Source of the DNA: Hypholoma sublateritium FD-334 SS-4
Lineage: Eukaryota > Basidiomycota > Agaricomycetes > Agaricales > Strophariaceae
Reading direction: 5' to 3'
NCBI GenBank assembly: GCA_000827495.1
Contig: KN817568.1
Span: 16,704-80,703, forward strand
Length of the DNA stretch: 64,000 bases
This document shows, piece by piece, positions 46,061 through 57,690 of the stretch. The position numbers and the translations under genes are program-made. The notes under the pieces are model-generated. The model was not told where the DNA came from. It did no database searches and saw only the letters and a list, made by a program, of their open reading frames with translations. Each line of letters begins with the position of its first letter. The stretch's first letter is position 1.

Positions 46061-46900
46061 ATCCGTAGGTTTTATGAGCGGACATCGATTCGCAGCTCCG
46101 CAGAAGATCGAACACAGGAAAATTGACAGCTGTGCAATCGGCTTACGAAGTTCCCGAACTCATCTGCCCCGAAAGCACACCGTATTAGACTGGGCGGCCT
46201 GATGGGAATTAGGAACGTCGGTGCTCACCAGTCACGTCCCAAGATATTATCTTTGCCTTGTCGAATGAATCCACATAGATCTCCGATATGGGAGCGACAG
46301 GTGTACGGCAGCTCATCGTTCAACCTCCCGTAGCACCTAATCCAGGCGTGTCATCGGCCAGAGAGCGGGCGGTGGATGGCTGTGGGACAAGCACGTACTT
46401 CAGCTCCCGTATCACTCGGCGCGATCCTCGACTAGAGCCCTTAAATTCTTTAGGGACCTCATTGCAGATGTCGACTGTCCTGAGGCTCAGCAGCACACCC
46501 ACGTCCCTCAGCATCGGTGTAGTGGACGTAAATCGCCTGAAACTAGGTGGGCATCGACGAGAACGGTGGGGCCCTGGAAGTACTGAATAGATTTTCAATT
46601 GAATTTAGACGTGGGCTCGTCCATGCCGAAAGAATGGCATATGTCTCTCCGTGTTCTTGATTCACGCAAGGTGGACTCGATGCGCCGGGAGATCTCTCCA
46701 AGAGAAATCGAGTTTCATTTTAAATGCAGACGCAGGCACATGGGTGGCGGATGGGCAACATGTTCGTTTATGCGTGAAGCGTACAATATATTCACGGCCT
46801 GAGATACGATCTCGGTGCAGGCGCAAGTCTGCCCGAGGAAGACAAGGTCGCCGCATAGGAGATCATCAACCTTGACGGGCGCGCGGCGATAGTGATCCAG
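46061..46900 (-). repeat. Inter-unit sequence shared with 56250-57100
   Basis: 46200-46580 and 56570-56890 share TTATCTTTG, CTTATCGAATGAATCC-like, TAACACCTAAT(C/G)CAG, ACGTACTTCAGC and TCACTCGGCGCGATCCTCGA in the same order and on the same strand. The pair marks two right-arm units. No gene is recognisable. Confidence 0.55.
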
Positions 46901-47600
46901 GCTAGTCGCTCTCAGCACGGAACGGCATCCACGAGACGCTGGTCTGGGACAGCCTGTACAATCAGGATGAGATTCTTCCTGCCTACAAATCAAGCCACGA
47001 GAGCAGGAGCAGGCAGTGGCGACGCCGAGGCCGAGGCCAGAAGTATATGAATTTGTAAGGCTGCGGACCGCGAGTAGCAAGCTCAGCCTCGAAGCCAAGG
47101 GAGCTCTGTTCATTCAGGACAGAGTGGTCCTTCCTGCCGTCCTGGGTGAAGATGGGTGTCCGCAGGAAGGACAGACAGAGCGAGGAGCTGAGAGAGGGGC
47201 ATTGAGGCCTTGGGACGGCGCGGGCGGATGCTGGACGTCGTGTGTGGGGACACGGGGGCGGAGGCAATCCGGAGGAAGCAGGGACGGAGTCGGGGGCGCC
47301 GAACGAGAGGATCTTGAACGACGAGGAGAGGGTAAGAGCAGGTGAGCTCGGAGCGTAATCTTTGAGAATAGAGAGCTCTGTTCGTTCAGGACGGAGTGTC
47401 GGCGTGAGTAAACGGCCGATAGAATATGTTCAGCCAGGCGGTAGCAGATGGCGGGACACAGTGATGGAGACGGGTATGCTGAGGCCGCGAACACGGCGTG
47501 CTGCGCGGAAAGAAAGGGATTTGGACGGTGCGGATGGGGGGGGGAGGCGGGCGTGAAGCTGAGGAGAAGCGGGCCATGTAAGGCATGTCCCGTATCGAGG
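46901..47600 (-). pseudogene. Gene 5'-fragment array behind NACHT E
   Basis: In minus orientation, several reiterations of the fragment motif occur (GAACGAACAGAGCTCTC spacers near 47090 and 47380, CCAAGGCCTCAATGCCCC near 47210, CCGCCTGGCTGAACATATTC near 47440). It matches 52040-52640 on the same strand. The leader CCTACATGGCCCGC near 47575 abuts a diverged start. No continuous frame remains. Confidence 0.55.
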
Positions 47601-48603
47601 TAGGTCGTTACTAGTTAGTACTTTAGTACTTTAGTACTCATGTACTCATGTCCAACTCCTAGGTGCTCTACGGTGGAGTAGTCCAATCAGGCCTACCCTA
47701 GCAGCTGGGGGTCTGGCGAGGCTCGGAGGCGCGTCGAGCGGGCGCGCGGCCAGGCAAGCACGCGATGGCGAGAGGCAAGGAACGGATGTGTTCGTCACGG
47801 CGCGCGTGCGTCTACATACGGAGAGTCTAATCTAATCATCGCTCGGCCAGCTCGGGCCAGATCCCACTACAACGGCATCGGCATCACGCCGCCACCCATC
47901 CTCCTCTCTCCACCGCAGTTTCCTCCCTGACTTCTCTCTCCTTCCCAGGTGCATACTCGTTATCCTGCCAGAAGCCGCTCACACAGCCCGTGAAACCTGC
48001 GTGAAACGATAGATACCACGAACGCGAAGGACAGCGTGCCGTGTACCCGTCGTCAATCGCATACGCCACTTCAACTGTAGCTACTGTCTCTCCCAGTCTT
48101 TGTAGTTTCACAAACGTAACCGCGCGCGTCCTATCCCACCCATATATAGCTTTACAATGGGTGCCACTGCGCCAGCCAGAGACGGTCCAGCTCGCATGCG
48201 GAGAGCGGCATTTCTCCAATTCAATGCCGTCGTTTTCCGTCTCGTCGAAGAGCCGCATGGTTGAAGAATTCAATCGCGCACCGCATACACCCAACCGCAT
48301 ATACCCACGACACTCACATACCGTGTCCTGCCCCCGTACCCGGTGCTTGCGCGCATGGCGTGCGTCCCCACCCGCTGGACGCCTCGAACAGCGCGCAGCA
48401 TGCGGCCCCCGGGATTGTGGAGCACAGGTTCAGCCAATTCCAACGTTTCTCAATCTCCCTGCCGAAGGCCCGCACGTTCATGCACGCCGTGTCGCTGCCC
48501 GTCCTGCCTTTGCATAAAGCTTCCGACATGAGCACCGCCTGATGACTACGTAAGGTAATCACTAATAAGTAGTTTTGTCAAGACAAAATCCGAATATGTA
48601 TCA
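47601..48603 (-). other. NACHT E downstream spacer with a weak hypothetical frame
   Basis: About 1 kb separates the gene fragment from copy E. The best frame is 48300-47884 (minus, 138 codons, pieces GIELEKCRSPHASWTV, VKLQRLGETVATVEVAYAID and SRSWYLSFHAGF), which has believable composition but no recognisable domain, no paralogue in the other flanks, and competing plus-strand frames. I do not call it a gene. Confidence 0.3.
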
Positions 48604-50486
48604 CTATCTGTGAAAGATCCGATATAAACAGATCTTGAAGCGCGCCCAGCGTAAGGCTTTTCTTGGGGTATGTACCGCCCTTAACAATGCTGTTTCTCTG
48701 ATTTGGTAAGCCTCCGGCATTATTGTCTCTTCGACTTGGTGTTCGAGTTTAACGTGGTGGCAATAAAGTGCTCCTCCATCGCCAAAATCCTAAATGTAAT
48801 AGTAAATTGAGACTGGAACAATATGACTTATCAATGTCTTAAAAACCCACCATATTCCCAACAGTGTTAATAAACGTGGTCCAATCATCAGAAAAAATAT
48901 GCCAATCTGTATATTTGGACGGATGAAACATATAAAGTTCCTTCATCAATCGAGGAGTGCATTTGGCATAGGTGAGATATGGTACAAGGGCGTCCCAACC
49001 TTGTCACACATAATAAGTTTAGATAGTGTGTTAACAAATAAAGCAATGTAAATACCTCGTAGAAACTCTTGCTTACTCAGCAATGTTAATGCAAGTTTCT
49101 CGCCCCAAATTCCGACATCAATATAAAATCTCTGCCCACTGCGTGCCGGGTCTAGGAGGAAGTCAGGGAGCGAGGCATGCAGAAACGTGATTTTCTGCAT
49201 ATCACATGAAATAACTGACCCTAAGTCCACTAGTGTGACATCAATGTCATCTTGTGCAATATCTAGCATTTCGCGGATATGAAATCTGAATGGATAACGA
49301 CTCAATATAGCTACCGCCAGGATGGCAATAACAGAATCAATGTCGTGCACTTGGGAGAATATATGTCGATAAAGTGCGTCGAGTTGAGCGAAAGGCGTCA
49401 AATCACCAGCGGGCCGAAGCCCGCGAATAATGTCAAGCTGTCGAGCCGGGTGGAAACGTGGGGATGATACGAACTTTACGACAACGGATGCGTAGATGAA
49501 CTGCATAGAGGATTTGTCGACAATTTCTTGTACAAGAGATGGTGTAGGCCAGTCATGCTCAATCGAGGATTTGAAAGGATGGGTATGTTTTATTTCGGTA
49601 AAAGAATCGTCGAGGAAATGGCGAATGTCGTCTGCCGCGCGGTAGTCAGTGTCGAGAGGTAATCTTTCTAGAATGCAGTCGATTTTTGGGGAATTGAAAG
49701 CCATTTTGAGCTGTGATTCCACTCGACTAGAGAATATTACAATCAGCGGGACAGATTTTTCCGCGACGAACTGAGCAATGGTACGGATAACATTGACTTG
49801 GTTGTCATATCCGCCGCATTCATCTACGCCGTCCAATAAGAGCACAATCACTTGTTTGAATGGTATCGCCCCATGCAGCTGTCGAAGCGGTTCAAAAACC
49901 AAAGCCTCGAATTGATGCTCCAGAGACTGATTGAAGATAAGGGGGTCGGAACGTATTTTGTCGAGGATTATGGGGTTGAGAGCGGGTATGAGTGTTATGA
50001 GCTGGTATGCGAAAGTGGCGACAAGAGGTTTGGTGTGATTCCGCGCAGAGTCGGTGCGAAAAAAGAAGAATCTGGCAATGACAATCTGCTGTTTGAGGCA
50101 CAAATCGACAATTGAACGCGCTATCGCGGATTTTCCAGCTCCAGCAGCACCGTTTAGCCATAATATCCTCTGAATTCCCGTTATCGCGATCGTCATCCAG
50201 GTCATAATAGCGTTCAAAACTGCTTCGCGTGTACGTGGATGACATTTGGGAGCGTCGCCTTCTTGCTGAGTAGCATATGCCGTTGGAGCAACATATGGTT
50301 TCAAGCGATTGAAAACATCTATGCCAGAAGGTAAAGGGTCAGAGTCCGATATTCAGTACCTCATAACACTAATATCGTACCGTCTGCGTTGTGTGTAGGC
50401 GGATAGTTGTGTTGAATAAATTGACCTCCCTGGATAAGTAAACTGCTTCCATTTCCAGCTTGAATGACGCCTCTGTCTTGTCGCAT
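48604..50486 (-). CDS. NACHT NTPase (NLR-like), copy E (most diverged; exon 3 frame to be checked)
   Basis: Exons 50486..50381, 50318..49056, 48999..48850 and 48789..48604. Exon 1 motif: SLLIQGGQFIQHN; exon 2 opens DVFNRLKPYVAPTAYAT. Walker A GAAGAGKSAIARS and Walker B IVLLLDGVDEC are intact, then IFSSRVESQLKMAF and LHASLPDFLLDPARSGQRFY, with two residues inserted against the other copies. Exon 4 is open for 61 residues (DFGDGGALYCHHVKLEH to YRIFHR) and shorter than elsewhere. By coordinates exon 3 is 150 bases, one more than keeps phase; the excess would lie in the oligo(A) run near 48891. With one A fewer the whole gene is open; with the extra A it stops soon after HIF. So it is either intact (about 567 residues) or recently frameshifted. 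Confidence 0.75.
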
Positions 50487-51455
50487 CCTGTCGCTGGAGG
50501 GAATCTATATGGTGTATGAGTGAGCGGGAGTCTAAGAAACGTGTGATTACCCGGAGCACAGAACCTCCATCACACAGCCTCTATCGCACACAGCGGCCGG
50601 TGGGGGTGATGCACCGCCTACAGTAGTAGCTATATATAGCCACGTTACGTTGATTGCCACTGAGTCGACAGCCTCCAATCTGGATTTTTTTGACATCGCA
50701 CAAATAATTGTTGTAGATATCTCAGTATCGTTCAATTGTACTTGATATGCGCATCAACATAGGTGGTCTGCAGTGTGCTCAATGACATTCTTGTGTGAGA
50801 GCACAGCCCCGTTGACAAGGACACTTCGGTACCATTCCGGCCATAGAACGGACCACGCAGCGCGCGCCTGGAATCTGGATGATCTTAGAGAAATCCACAG
50901 AAATGCGGCTCCGAAGGATTTGAAATGAAAGCTGAATGGTGTTCGACGAAGACCGGCATAGTAAATACTGTATATCGGCAGATCACGAAACGACGGTACA
51001 CGTCGCAGTCTTCAAGAACTATACGTCAAGCAAACACATACGTCAGCAGACGGAGGAGACCGCAGCGTAATCAATGCGAAAATTATGCGAATTAGGAGTG
51101 GGAGAGTCAATGGTCACCTCTCCTGAAAAACATTTGTCCGACGAGGATAAGTTCGCGGCACAGGTCGGTAAGGTGAACGCCCACCTCGACATCACGGTCT
51201 CGATCGCTATCCCGCTATTGACTACTATCACGAAAAGTGGCTCTTTGCATCCACAGACTGATCCGCCAGAGGTGGAGCAAGCGTCGCCAGCACTAAATAA
51301 TGTATGCTCGAGTGCGACCGAGGAATGCAGGAGTAGTGTTATGTACAATCTAGGGGAGGTGTGACAGGCGAGCTTCCAGTAACGTCGCATATGGACGCAG
51401 GCGCGCCCCGGAGCACCAATTACGAGAGCTTATATATGCGCAACGGAGAAAATCG
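50487..51455 (-). promoter_or_regulatory. Upstream region of NACHT E
   Basis: Unlike the other promoters, this shows little resemblance to the B/D upstream sequence. CAGTGGCAATCAACGTAACGTGGC and a TATATATAGC stretch lie at 50630-50660 (minus reading GCTATATATAGCC), 140-170 bases before the ATG, and could serve as the TATA region. Two overlapping ~100-codon frames at 51043-51390 on opposite strands lack any motif. Confidence 0.4.
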
Positions 51456-51840
51456 TGGTTGACTGTGCGGCGCGCTTACTTGCGTTCGCCCCAGGCCATT
51501 GGGAGCGGGCGCGGTGTCGCGGGCGGAGGCCGGGAGGCGCGCGGCTCAGCCAGGCGGAAGTGGAAGTGTCGGATGTTCCGCATCATGCATCCATGGGGGC
51601 CATGGGGCTTCAGATGGGCATGCTGAGGAAGGGCAGACGGCGCGCGCCGCTGAACGAGAGGCCCTTGGATGGCGACGAGACGGGCGGGGCACGTGCAGTC
51701 TTAGCCGGGCAGGACCTGAAGCTTGAAGAGTTCTGGCGCTGGGGTACACACACATGCGAGAGGAAGTAGGGCATAATGGGCGTAGGTCGTTACAGTGACT
51801 GTACATGGTGAGTATGAGCATTTCATCAGCAACAGCGGCG
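51456..51840 (-). pseudogene. 5' fragment of the 1083-residue-type gene (well preserved)
   Basis: This is one of the clearest copies. Compared with 41250-40900 it keeps GAAGTAGGGCATAATGGGCG (the region of the ATG), GAACGAGAGGCCCTTGGATGG, GAAGGGCAGACGGCGCGCG, CTCAGCCAGGCGG and CATTGGGAGCGGGCGCGG. The frame is shifted by small indels (for example in the Pro/Ala stretch), and it ends at about 51460, corresponding to roughly residue 85 of the intact protein. Confidence 0.75.
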
Positions 51841-52773
51841 GCACATACGACGTTGGTGATGCAGAAACATCGGCACGCTGTTCTGCTTCCTTTCCCCATC
51901 AAAAATTCTCCACCTCCGTTCCGCCTCCGTTCAGCGTGTGTGTCTTCCCCGCACATGTGCATTGCATTTTTCTGCCTATGTCACTGTTGCTGCGAACCCC
52001 ACCGCATCACCACTTGGTTCCTTCCTGCAGATCATCTGCGAACGCGCGCCCGCTCTCCCGGAGCCCAGTGTGTGCTTGGGCCTTTCGTCTTGGGGACAGG
52101 CGGTGGAGACGGGAGTCCGCAGAAAGAATAGACAGAGTGCTGCGCCAAGAGAAGGGGCCTTGAGGCCTTGGGACGGCGCGGAGGGGCGAACTGAGGAAAA
52201 GTAGGTCCAAAGAGCCCGCCCAGCCAAGCGGGGGCGGAAGCTAGACGTCGTGTGCGGCGACACGGGGGCTCAGACAATCCGGAGGAAGCAAGGACGGAGT
52301 CGCGGCGCTGACGAGAGGCGCTTGAACGGCGAGTAGACGGTGCGAAAAAGTGGGAGCAGCGCGTGGGGCTGAAGAGAAGCAGTGGAGAATGTTGAGAATA
52401 CATAGAGAGTTTTGTTCGTTCAGGACGGAATGGCGGCGTGAGTAAGCAACCCACAGAATGTGTTCAGCCAGGCGGGCCGTCGGCGAGAAACAGGAGTAAA
52501 GACGGGTATACCGACGAAGGGAAGACGGCGCGCTGGGCTGAAAGAAAAGCATTTGGACATCGCGGACGGGTGGGGAAGGCGGGCGCGGAGCCGACCATGG
52601 AAGGCATGTCGTGTATCGATGTAGGCCGTCAATATTTCAATGTGCACAATGCTAGTGAGGCCTTGAGGACGGCGGTGTCAGAGAAAGCGAAGCACATATG
52701 AACTTAGTGATGCAGACACCGCAGGACGTGGTTATCACAACCAGAAGCCTACATACGATCTTGTATAAAGCCA
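51841..52773 (-). pseudogene. Reiterated gene 5'-fragment array next to DNA element
   Basis: Three reiterations of the fragment motif are in minus orientation (CCTTGAGGCCTTGGGACGG near 52155, CGAGAGGCGCTTGAACGGCGAG near 52310, GCTGAAAGAAAAGCATTTGG near 52538), each with a linked CCAGCCAAGCGGG / CAGCCAGGCGGG part. The leader (GTGATGCAGACACCGCAGGACG ... CATACGATCTTG) runs to 52770, where the DNA element starts. The missing continuation of the leader is found at 55206. Confidence 0.6.
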
Positions 52774-52825
52774 TTTTTTATCAAATATTCAAACACCCAT
52801 AAAATTGAGTGGTGAAGTGCCAGAA
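52774..52825 (+). repeat. Left terminal inverted repeat of the DNA element
   Basis: TTTTTTATCAAATATTC at the outer end and GTGGTGAAGTGCCAGAA at the inner end match the inverted right end at 55145-55205 with several mismatches in the middle. Confidence 0.6.
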
Positions 52826-55144
52826 AGTACCTAAATACCCTGATATCTGTTTCTGGTCCTACAATTTCTATTACTAAGTCCTGTAAATACTTGTGCCAAT
52901 GGTATACATCCCTTGTTCAAGGTTTGAAATTAATCAAGGCTTGGTTATAAGTTGGTAACGACTTGGTTACTTGTTGGTTATTGGTTAACAGTTGGTAACT
53001 ACTTGGTAATGACTTGGTAAGGACTTGGTTTTCGTTGGTGAGGACTTGGTTTTTTGTTGGTGAAGGCTTGGTTTTTGTTGGTGGAGTATTGGTTTGAGGT
53101 TTCTGCGCCTTCACTGTAGTTTAGTGAGTTATATCTGTTAATTTAAAGCGGACCGACCGGCTTGCCGAATCGGCCTCGCCTCTTGTCGGCGCGGCAACGG
53201 CGCGAGCCGGACTTGCTCTGCCTCAGAATTGTGTAAAGCCTTACAATGTATTTTATATAAGGCTTCAAATGAGATAGAGGATGAGTATATGCCAAAAATG
53301 TAAGTCCAAATAAATTTTGAAGTCAAGTACTTATTCGAACAAAGAGGTAGCAGTGTGGCACTGTACGTAGTGACGAGCACGCGCTCTCGCCGCATTCAAC
53401 GAAGAAACAACTCCCGCGCCGCTCGCCGCATTTCCGCAACTCCCCAGCGCATTGCACCGCCGCCAGTANACGTNTCTCAGTTTTTCTCTCTTTTTATTCC
53501 ACTTTACAACATACATATATTAAACTCTTCCATAATTACATTCTCAACGCGTTCATTATTGGTTCGCCGATGCGCGACAATTTATTGCGTTGTTATATTT
53601 AGGCGCCCGCATACATTCCCGCTGCGCCTCGTCTTTGTTTCATTTTGATTTTATTATTTTATTTTACGTTTCTTTCAGATTCACACCCTGGTACATATCA
53701 TCTGTTTTGTTTGATACATTTGCGCACAATTTATAGTTTGAAAATGAGGATAAAAGCATAGTTGAACCACTATGCGCAACAGATACAAGATCTGGGTCAT
53801 TTGGAGAGTCNGTAGATACTGTACATCTTGCNTAGCGTACTTAGATATACTAGTAGACGCTCGGCACATCATAAATGCGCCGCATAAGAAAAAAGCAGAA
53901 TGTGGAAAGGTGGATCAGGAGGCGCATCGTGCTTGCACGATGGATAAAGTCGGACGAGAGACGGGCGCTTAAAGGCGCGCGTGTTGTAAGCTGGTGTCGG
54001 CCAGGCTTACATGGTGACATTCTCTTTTTTTGTTCCTTAGACTCCGCTGCTCCCGCTGACAAACTGCTCACTGCTTGACGCCGCCGAGCGCACACCGAAA
54101 TGTTTGTAAAACAGGCCTGACATTGACAGCAATTCCCTTCAAGTTGGGATATCGGAGCTTCGGTGACCTTGATATCAACAATAAACATGTATATTACCAG
54201 CCTCTTTAAGCTCATTCTAGTATAATTTCTGCCAGACACGCAAGATATATGCATGGTTTNAGCGTGCATAAATTAACAGCGGAGTGGCGGAGGCCTAGGC
54301 AACGCAGGCACCGCTGGGTGAGCGAAAGCCTGGAAACGGCGCGTCCAGTACCTTAGCGCCGTGCAGGGCCACAGGAAATGTGCGTGGCATGTNCGTGGCA
54401 CGTCCGTGGACGTCCGTGCTGTCCGTGGTGCGCTTATGTTTATTATTGANAAATGAATGACTTTAAGAAATTGCCACACTCACGACTTATAACATTAAAT
54501 AAAACTTCATGAATTTACCAATGACACTTTCANGGCATGACAAACCAGAACGAGACAGCCGCTTCTTACGCAATGCTTCACGCTTGAATATTTGAACGGC
54601 CACTGCGCGTATGGCGACACCGCCTGCCAATGTAATTAATCTAGACCAAAATTCATCCTAATTCTCTCATTTTGCGCAGTGTTTCTCNTAAATGCGCTTG
54701 CAGAGCCCCCGCTACGTCCGTGTTGAGCACTCTGNGCGTTGTTACCTGCGCCCGGTCNAGCGTGCGGCCGTGCGCGATGCGGGGAACTCCGTTTACAGCC
54801 GCTTGAGTTGCCGAGCAGCCGGCATGCTCCGGCGTCCTGGAGCCATTTCGGGCCTCGGCGATGAAGCCGACTCGCGCGCGACTTCGAAAAAAAAAGCATA
54901 TAACTACAGAGTTCACCAACGCAATTCACACCTGCAAAACTGTATTGACGAAGTACAACTACATTCATTCGCAATTGATCCACAATCAAAACTAACCAAG
55001 CGCAAACCAAGCCGAAACCAAGTTCCCACCAATCAAACCAAGAGATGACCAAGTCACACCAAGGCGTCAGATCGTTAAAACCCGCAATCCAANCCTGCCG
55101 CTGAGTCGCTTAGATGTAGGCTCTCACCCTACAAAATTGCTATG

Positions 55145-55205
55145 GTTCTGGGAGCTCACCACCTATTTTTAAGGTTGTTGAACGTCCGAATACTTGATGA
55201 AAAAA
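55145..55205 (-). repeat. Right terminal inverted repeat of the DNA element
   Basis: Reading inward on the minus strand: TTTTTTCATCAAGTATTCGG ... GGTGGTGAGCTCCCAGAACC. It is the partner of 52774-52825. Confidence 0.6.
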
Positions 55206-55990
55206 GACGTCATAATCTTGGAATATCAGCGAAACGGCAGAACATTTGATGAAACGTACAAAGGGCTTACATATCACCCCAAATGACCAAGGAGCGTTGT
55301 GTACTGCAATAATGCGTACCTTCGTCGGTAGAGCGCCCGGGTTGCCCTGCCTCCGCGTTTGCTTGAACGCGTTCGGTGGTGGTGTTGGGTCAACGTCAAC
55401 ACGCGTCACGTCAGTGCATCCGGCGAATCGCGTCGGGCTCGGCCTTATTCGGTCCCGGCCTCCGGAGTCGCCGTGCTGGCGAGTCTCATCCCTCACCCAT
55501 TCCTCTCACAAGGTGTCATTACCTGCCTTTCGACGCATATTTCTGACATTCTGCTATTTGGGTTAGTGTGCAGCCCATCACATGCATCACACTGGGAGCC
55601 AGGCACGCACGAACATGGGAAATGGCATGGTTTCGCAGTGGTGCAGCGCATCTCGATAAACACTTAAACGCCGACCACTGGATTTCCCGCAAGTATTGAG
55701 ACTTACGAGGGCAATGGAAAGAATTGGATATATTTAATTTCTCTCCCGAACCTTATTTATCAGGTATGCCGATCTATCCTCATTTATGTTTTCGATTTAT
55801 TCATACGCCACAGCCAGCCGCTACTTACATTATCAATGAAACCAGAACGTCTACCTCCGACACGTTAGACTCACTATGTATGCCTATTCAGCGATGATAT
55901 TGAACACCCAACAGAAGCTGGCGCTGCGGCACGCACAGCCCGACCGGTCGCCCCAATACAACTCTTCGCACATGTAAACACGTCGTTCCA
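55206..55990 (-). repeat. NACHT-type downstream flank without a NACHT gene
   Basis: In minus orientation it carries the TTCAAGCAAACGCGGAGGCAGG block (about 55370-55345), CCTTGTGAGAGGAATGGGTG (about 55515), a CGAAACCATGCCATTTCCC stretch comparable to the other flanks, and an AATAAATCGAAAACATAAATG block comparable to 42150. The similarity ends at about 55900-55990, after which promoter-side sequence begins, so the NACHT gene between them is gone. Confidence 0.55.
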
Positions 55991-57135
55991 TCTCCTACCA
56001 TCCCTTGAGCACACTCCGAACTGGCTAAGTGCTTCCCAGCAATGAACACGGTCAGCGGCGTCGAAGCGGGACAGTTATTGGCAGTAGGATCGAGGGAGGG
56101 CCGTCCAAAATGGGGAGTCTGTATTTACTCAGCGGTCCGCCTGTTCGCGGAAGACTGCCGTACAACCACAAACCAGGGAGCGACGGTATAGCATCGCGCT
56201 GTACTTACATCAAGGAAGCAGTATGTAAGTAAAATATCAGAGCGGATACTTTAACGGAAAGATGGGCCTGGAACAGACGCGGCGGCGATATTTGCACGGA
56301 CGCTCGAGCACACAAGCGCGGTGATTTTGTTATTTGCAGTATCTCGGAGTGCTGGATACAGGACCGCCGACGAGAGTGAACGTACTGAATGAGCGTGATC
56401 AGCGCAACGCGCAGGTACAAAGTCGACACATGCGGGGTGGCACAAGTGTCGACAGGCGTGACGGGGCGATTATAACGATGGAATGGCGGGGACCCACACG
56501 CATGTAAAAAAAAATCTGCTCCGAGAGAGCACGGTTGTAGACTGGGCGCCTTGATCAATGCTGGTAGTCACAGGAGTCAGAAGAGTCGGTGCTCACCACG
56601 TCCCCAAATATTATCTTTGGCTTATCGAATGAATCCGAAAACGTCTTTATATGAGAGCGACAATTCCGTGTGCTCTAACCACCCGTAACACCTAATGCAG
56701 ATAAATAATCGACCCAGAGAGCGAGAGTTAGAGGGGCGGGACCTCCACGTACTTCAGCCCCCCATCTCACTCGGCGCGATCCTCGATTAGAGTTGTCAGT
56801 CTATAGGGACGCGTCGTTGCAGCTGTTGACAGCGCACCCACGTTTCCTCAGCGCCCGCGTGGTAGGTGTCTATTGTGCGAATGCGGACGGCGTCAGGGGT
56901 GGGCGGATGGTCGTGCGCGTTGTTCGTTCCGGAATGTACGACGGTGGGCAAGGCAGATGGTATGCTTGAACCCGGTGAGCACTGACGAGAAGTGAACATG
57001 GGATAATGAGTATGTTTTCACTTGAATCTAGACGTGGGCGCGTACTTAGCATAAGTATAGCTCTCTGGGCACTAGATTCACGCACTGAGAGGCGGGGTTT
57101 GTCCGAGGGAGAAAGGTTCGCTGTGTGGGGTGACT
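55991..57135 (-). repeat. Orphan NACHT upstream sequence and inter-unit block
   Basis: AACACGGTCAGCGGCGTCGAAGC and GAGGGCCGTCCAAAATGGGGAG (56040-56115) match 45750-45820 upstream of copy D (GGGCAGCGGTGTGGAAGC, GAGGGCCGTCGAAAATGAAG). 56570-56890 matches 46220-46530. No gene is recognisable. Confidence 0.55.
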
Positions 57136-57690
57136 GGGAGGTCGTCAACATGGTAACCCCGACGTATACAGTTCAACGCAGGATGATGTCCTTGTGACGC
57201 TCTTCCAGAATCGCCTGGACACCAGGATGGCGTTATGCGCGCCCATAGGTCGAGCCGCGAGACGCGAGAGCAGGCTAGGCCGACCCCGACGCTGGGACAT
57301 GTCCATCCGTACAGCCGCGAATCGGTAGCAACGAGCTCCGTCGCGCATACAAGACATTTCTCTTTGGTCAGGGCGGAACGGTGTAGAGGTACCGGATGCG
57401 GGCAATGCGAATAAATGGCCCATAGAACCTTTCAGCCAGACAGAGACAGCAGTCCGGGACGTCGTGGGTGGGACGCGGGGTCGAGAGGGGGAAGATGGGA
57501 AGACGGCGGGCGGCGTTGAAAGAGAGGCCTTTGGACGGGGCGGCGGATGTGGATGGACGAGGTATAGGGCTGAGGAGAAGTAGGGGCACGGCGCGGATGA
57601 GTAGTGGTCGTTACTGTGCGCAGTAAGGATGAGCGGCATCTGATAAATCGGAACACGTACGAAATGAGTGATGCACACCATTAGCAAAAC
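57136..57690 (-). pseudogene. 5' fragment of the 1083-residue-type gene behind NACHT F
   Basis: In minus orientation: leader TTTCGTACGTGTTCC and CTGCGCACAGTAACGACCAC at 57665-57605, then CCGTCCAAAGGCCTCTCTTTCAACGCCGC (57540-57510), CCCACCCACGACGTCCCGG and a CTGTCTGGCTGAAAGG motif. The frame is broken and ends near 57140. Confidence 0.6.

Larger units (their letters stand above)
52774..55205. mobile_element. Non-autonomous DNA transposon with TIRs and ACTTGGT subterminal repeats
   Basis: The ends are imperfect inverted repeats of about 50-60 bases (52774-52825 and 55145-55205). Both read inward as TTTTTT-ATCAA-TATTC ... GGTGGTGA-G-(T/C)CCAGAA. Inside each end is a cluster of ACTTGGT-type motifs: 52930-53100 (TTGGT orientation) and about 54985-55065 (ACCAA orientation). 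Removal rejoins a unit leader: 55206 onward (reverse CTGATATTCCAAGATTATG) continues into 52770 (reverse AAGATCGTATGTAGGC). There is no transposase frame. A clear target duplication could not be fixed, so the superfamily (MULE- or hAT-like by structure) is open. All twelve N positions of the window (53469 to 55093) are inside it. Confidence 0.65.

Noticed and set aside
47884..48300. 138-codon minus-strand frame with protein-like appearance
   Set aside because: It has no domain and no paralogue in other flanks, and strong competing frames exist on the other strand. I left it as a remark and did not call a gene.
51043..51390. Opposing ~100-codon frames upstream of copy E
   Set aside because: Neither strand shows motifs or introns, and they overlap each other.
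52917..53114. Thr/Asn/Lys/Pro-rich 65-codon frame
   Set aside because: It is the ACTTGGT subterminal repeat of the DNA element read as codons.
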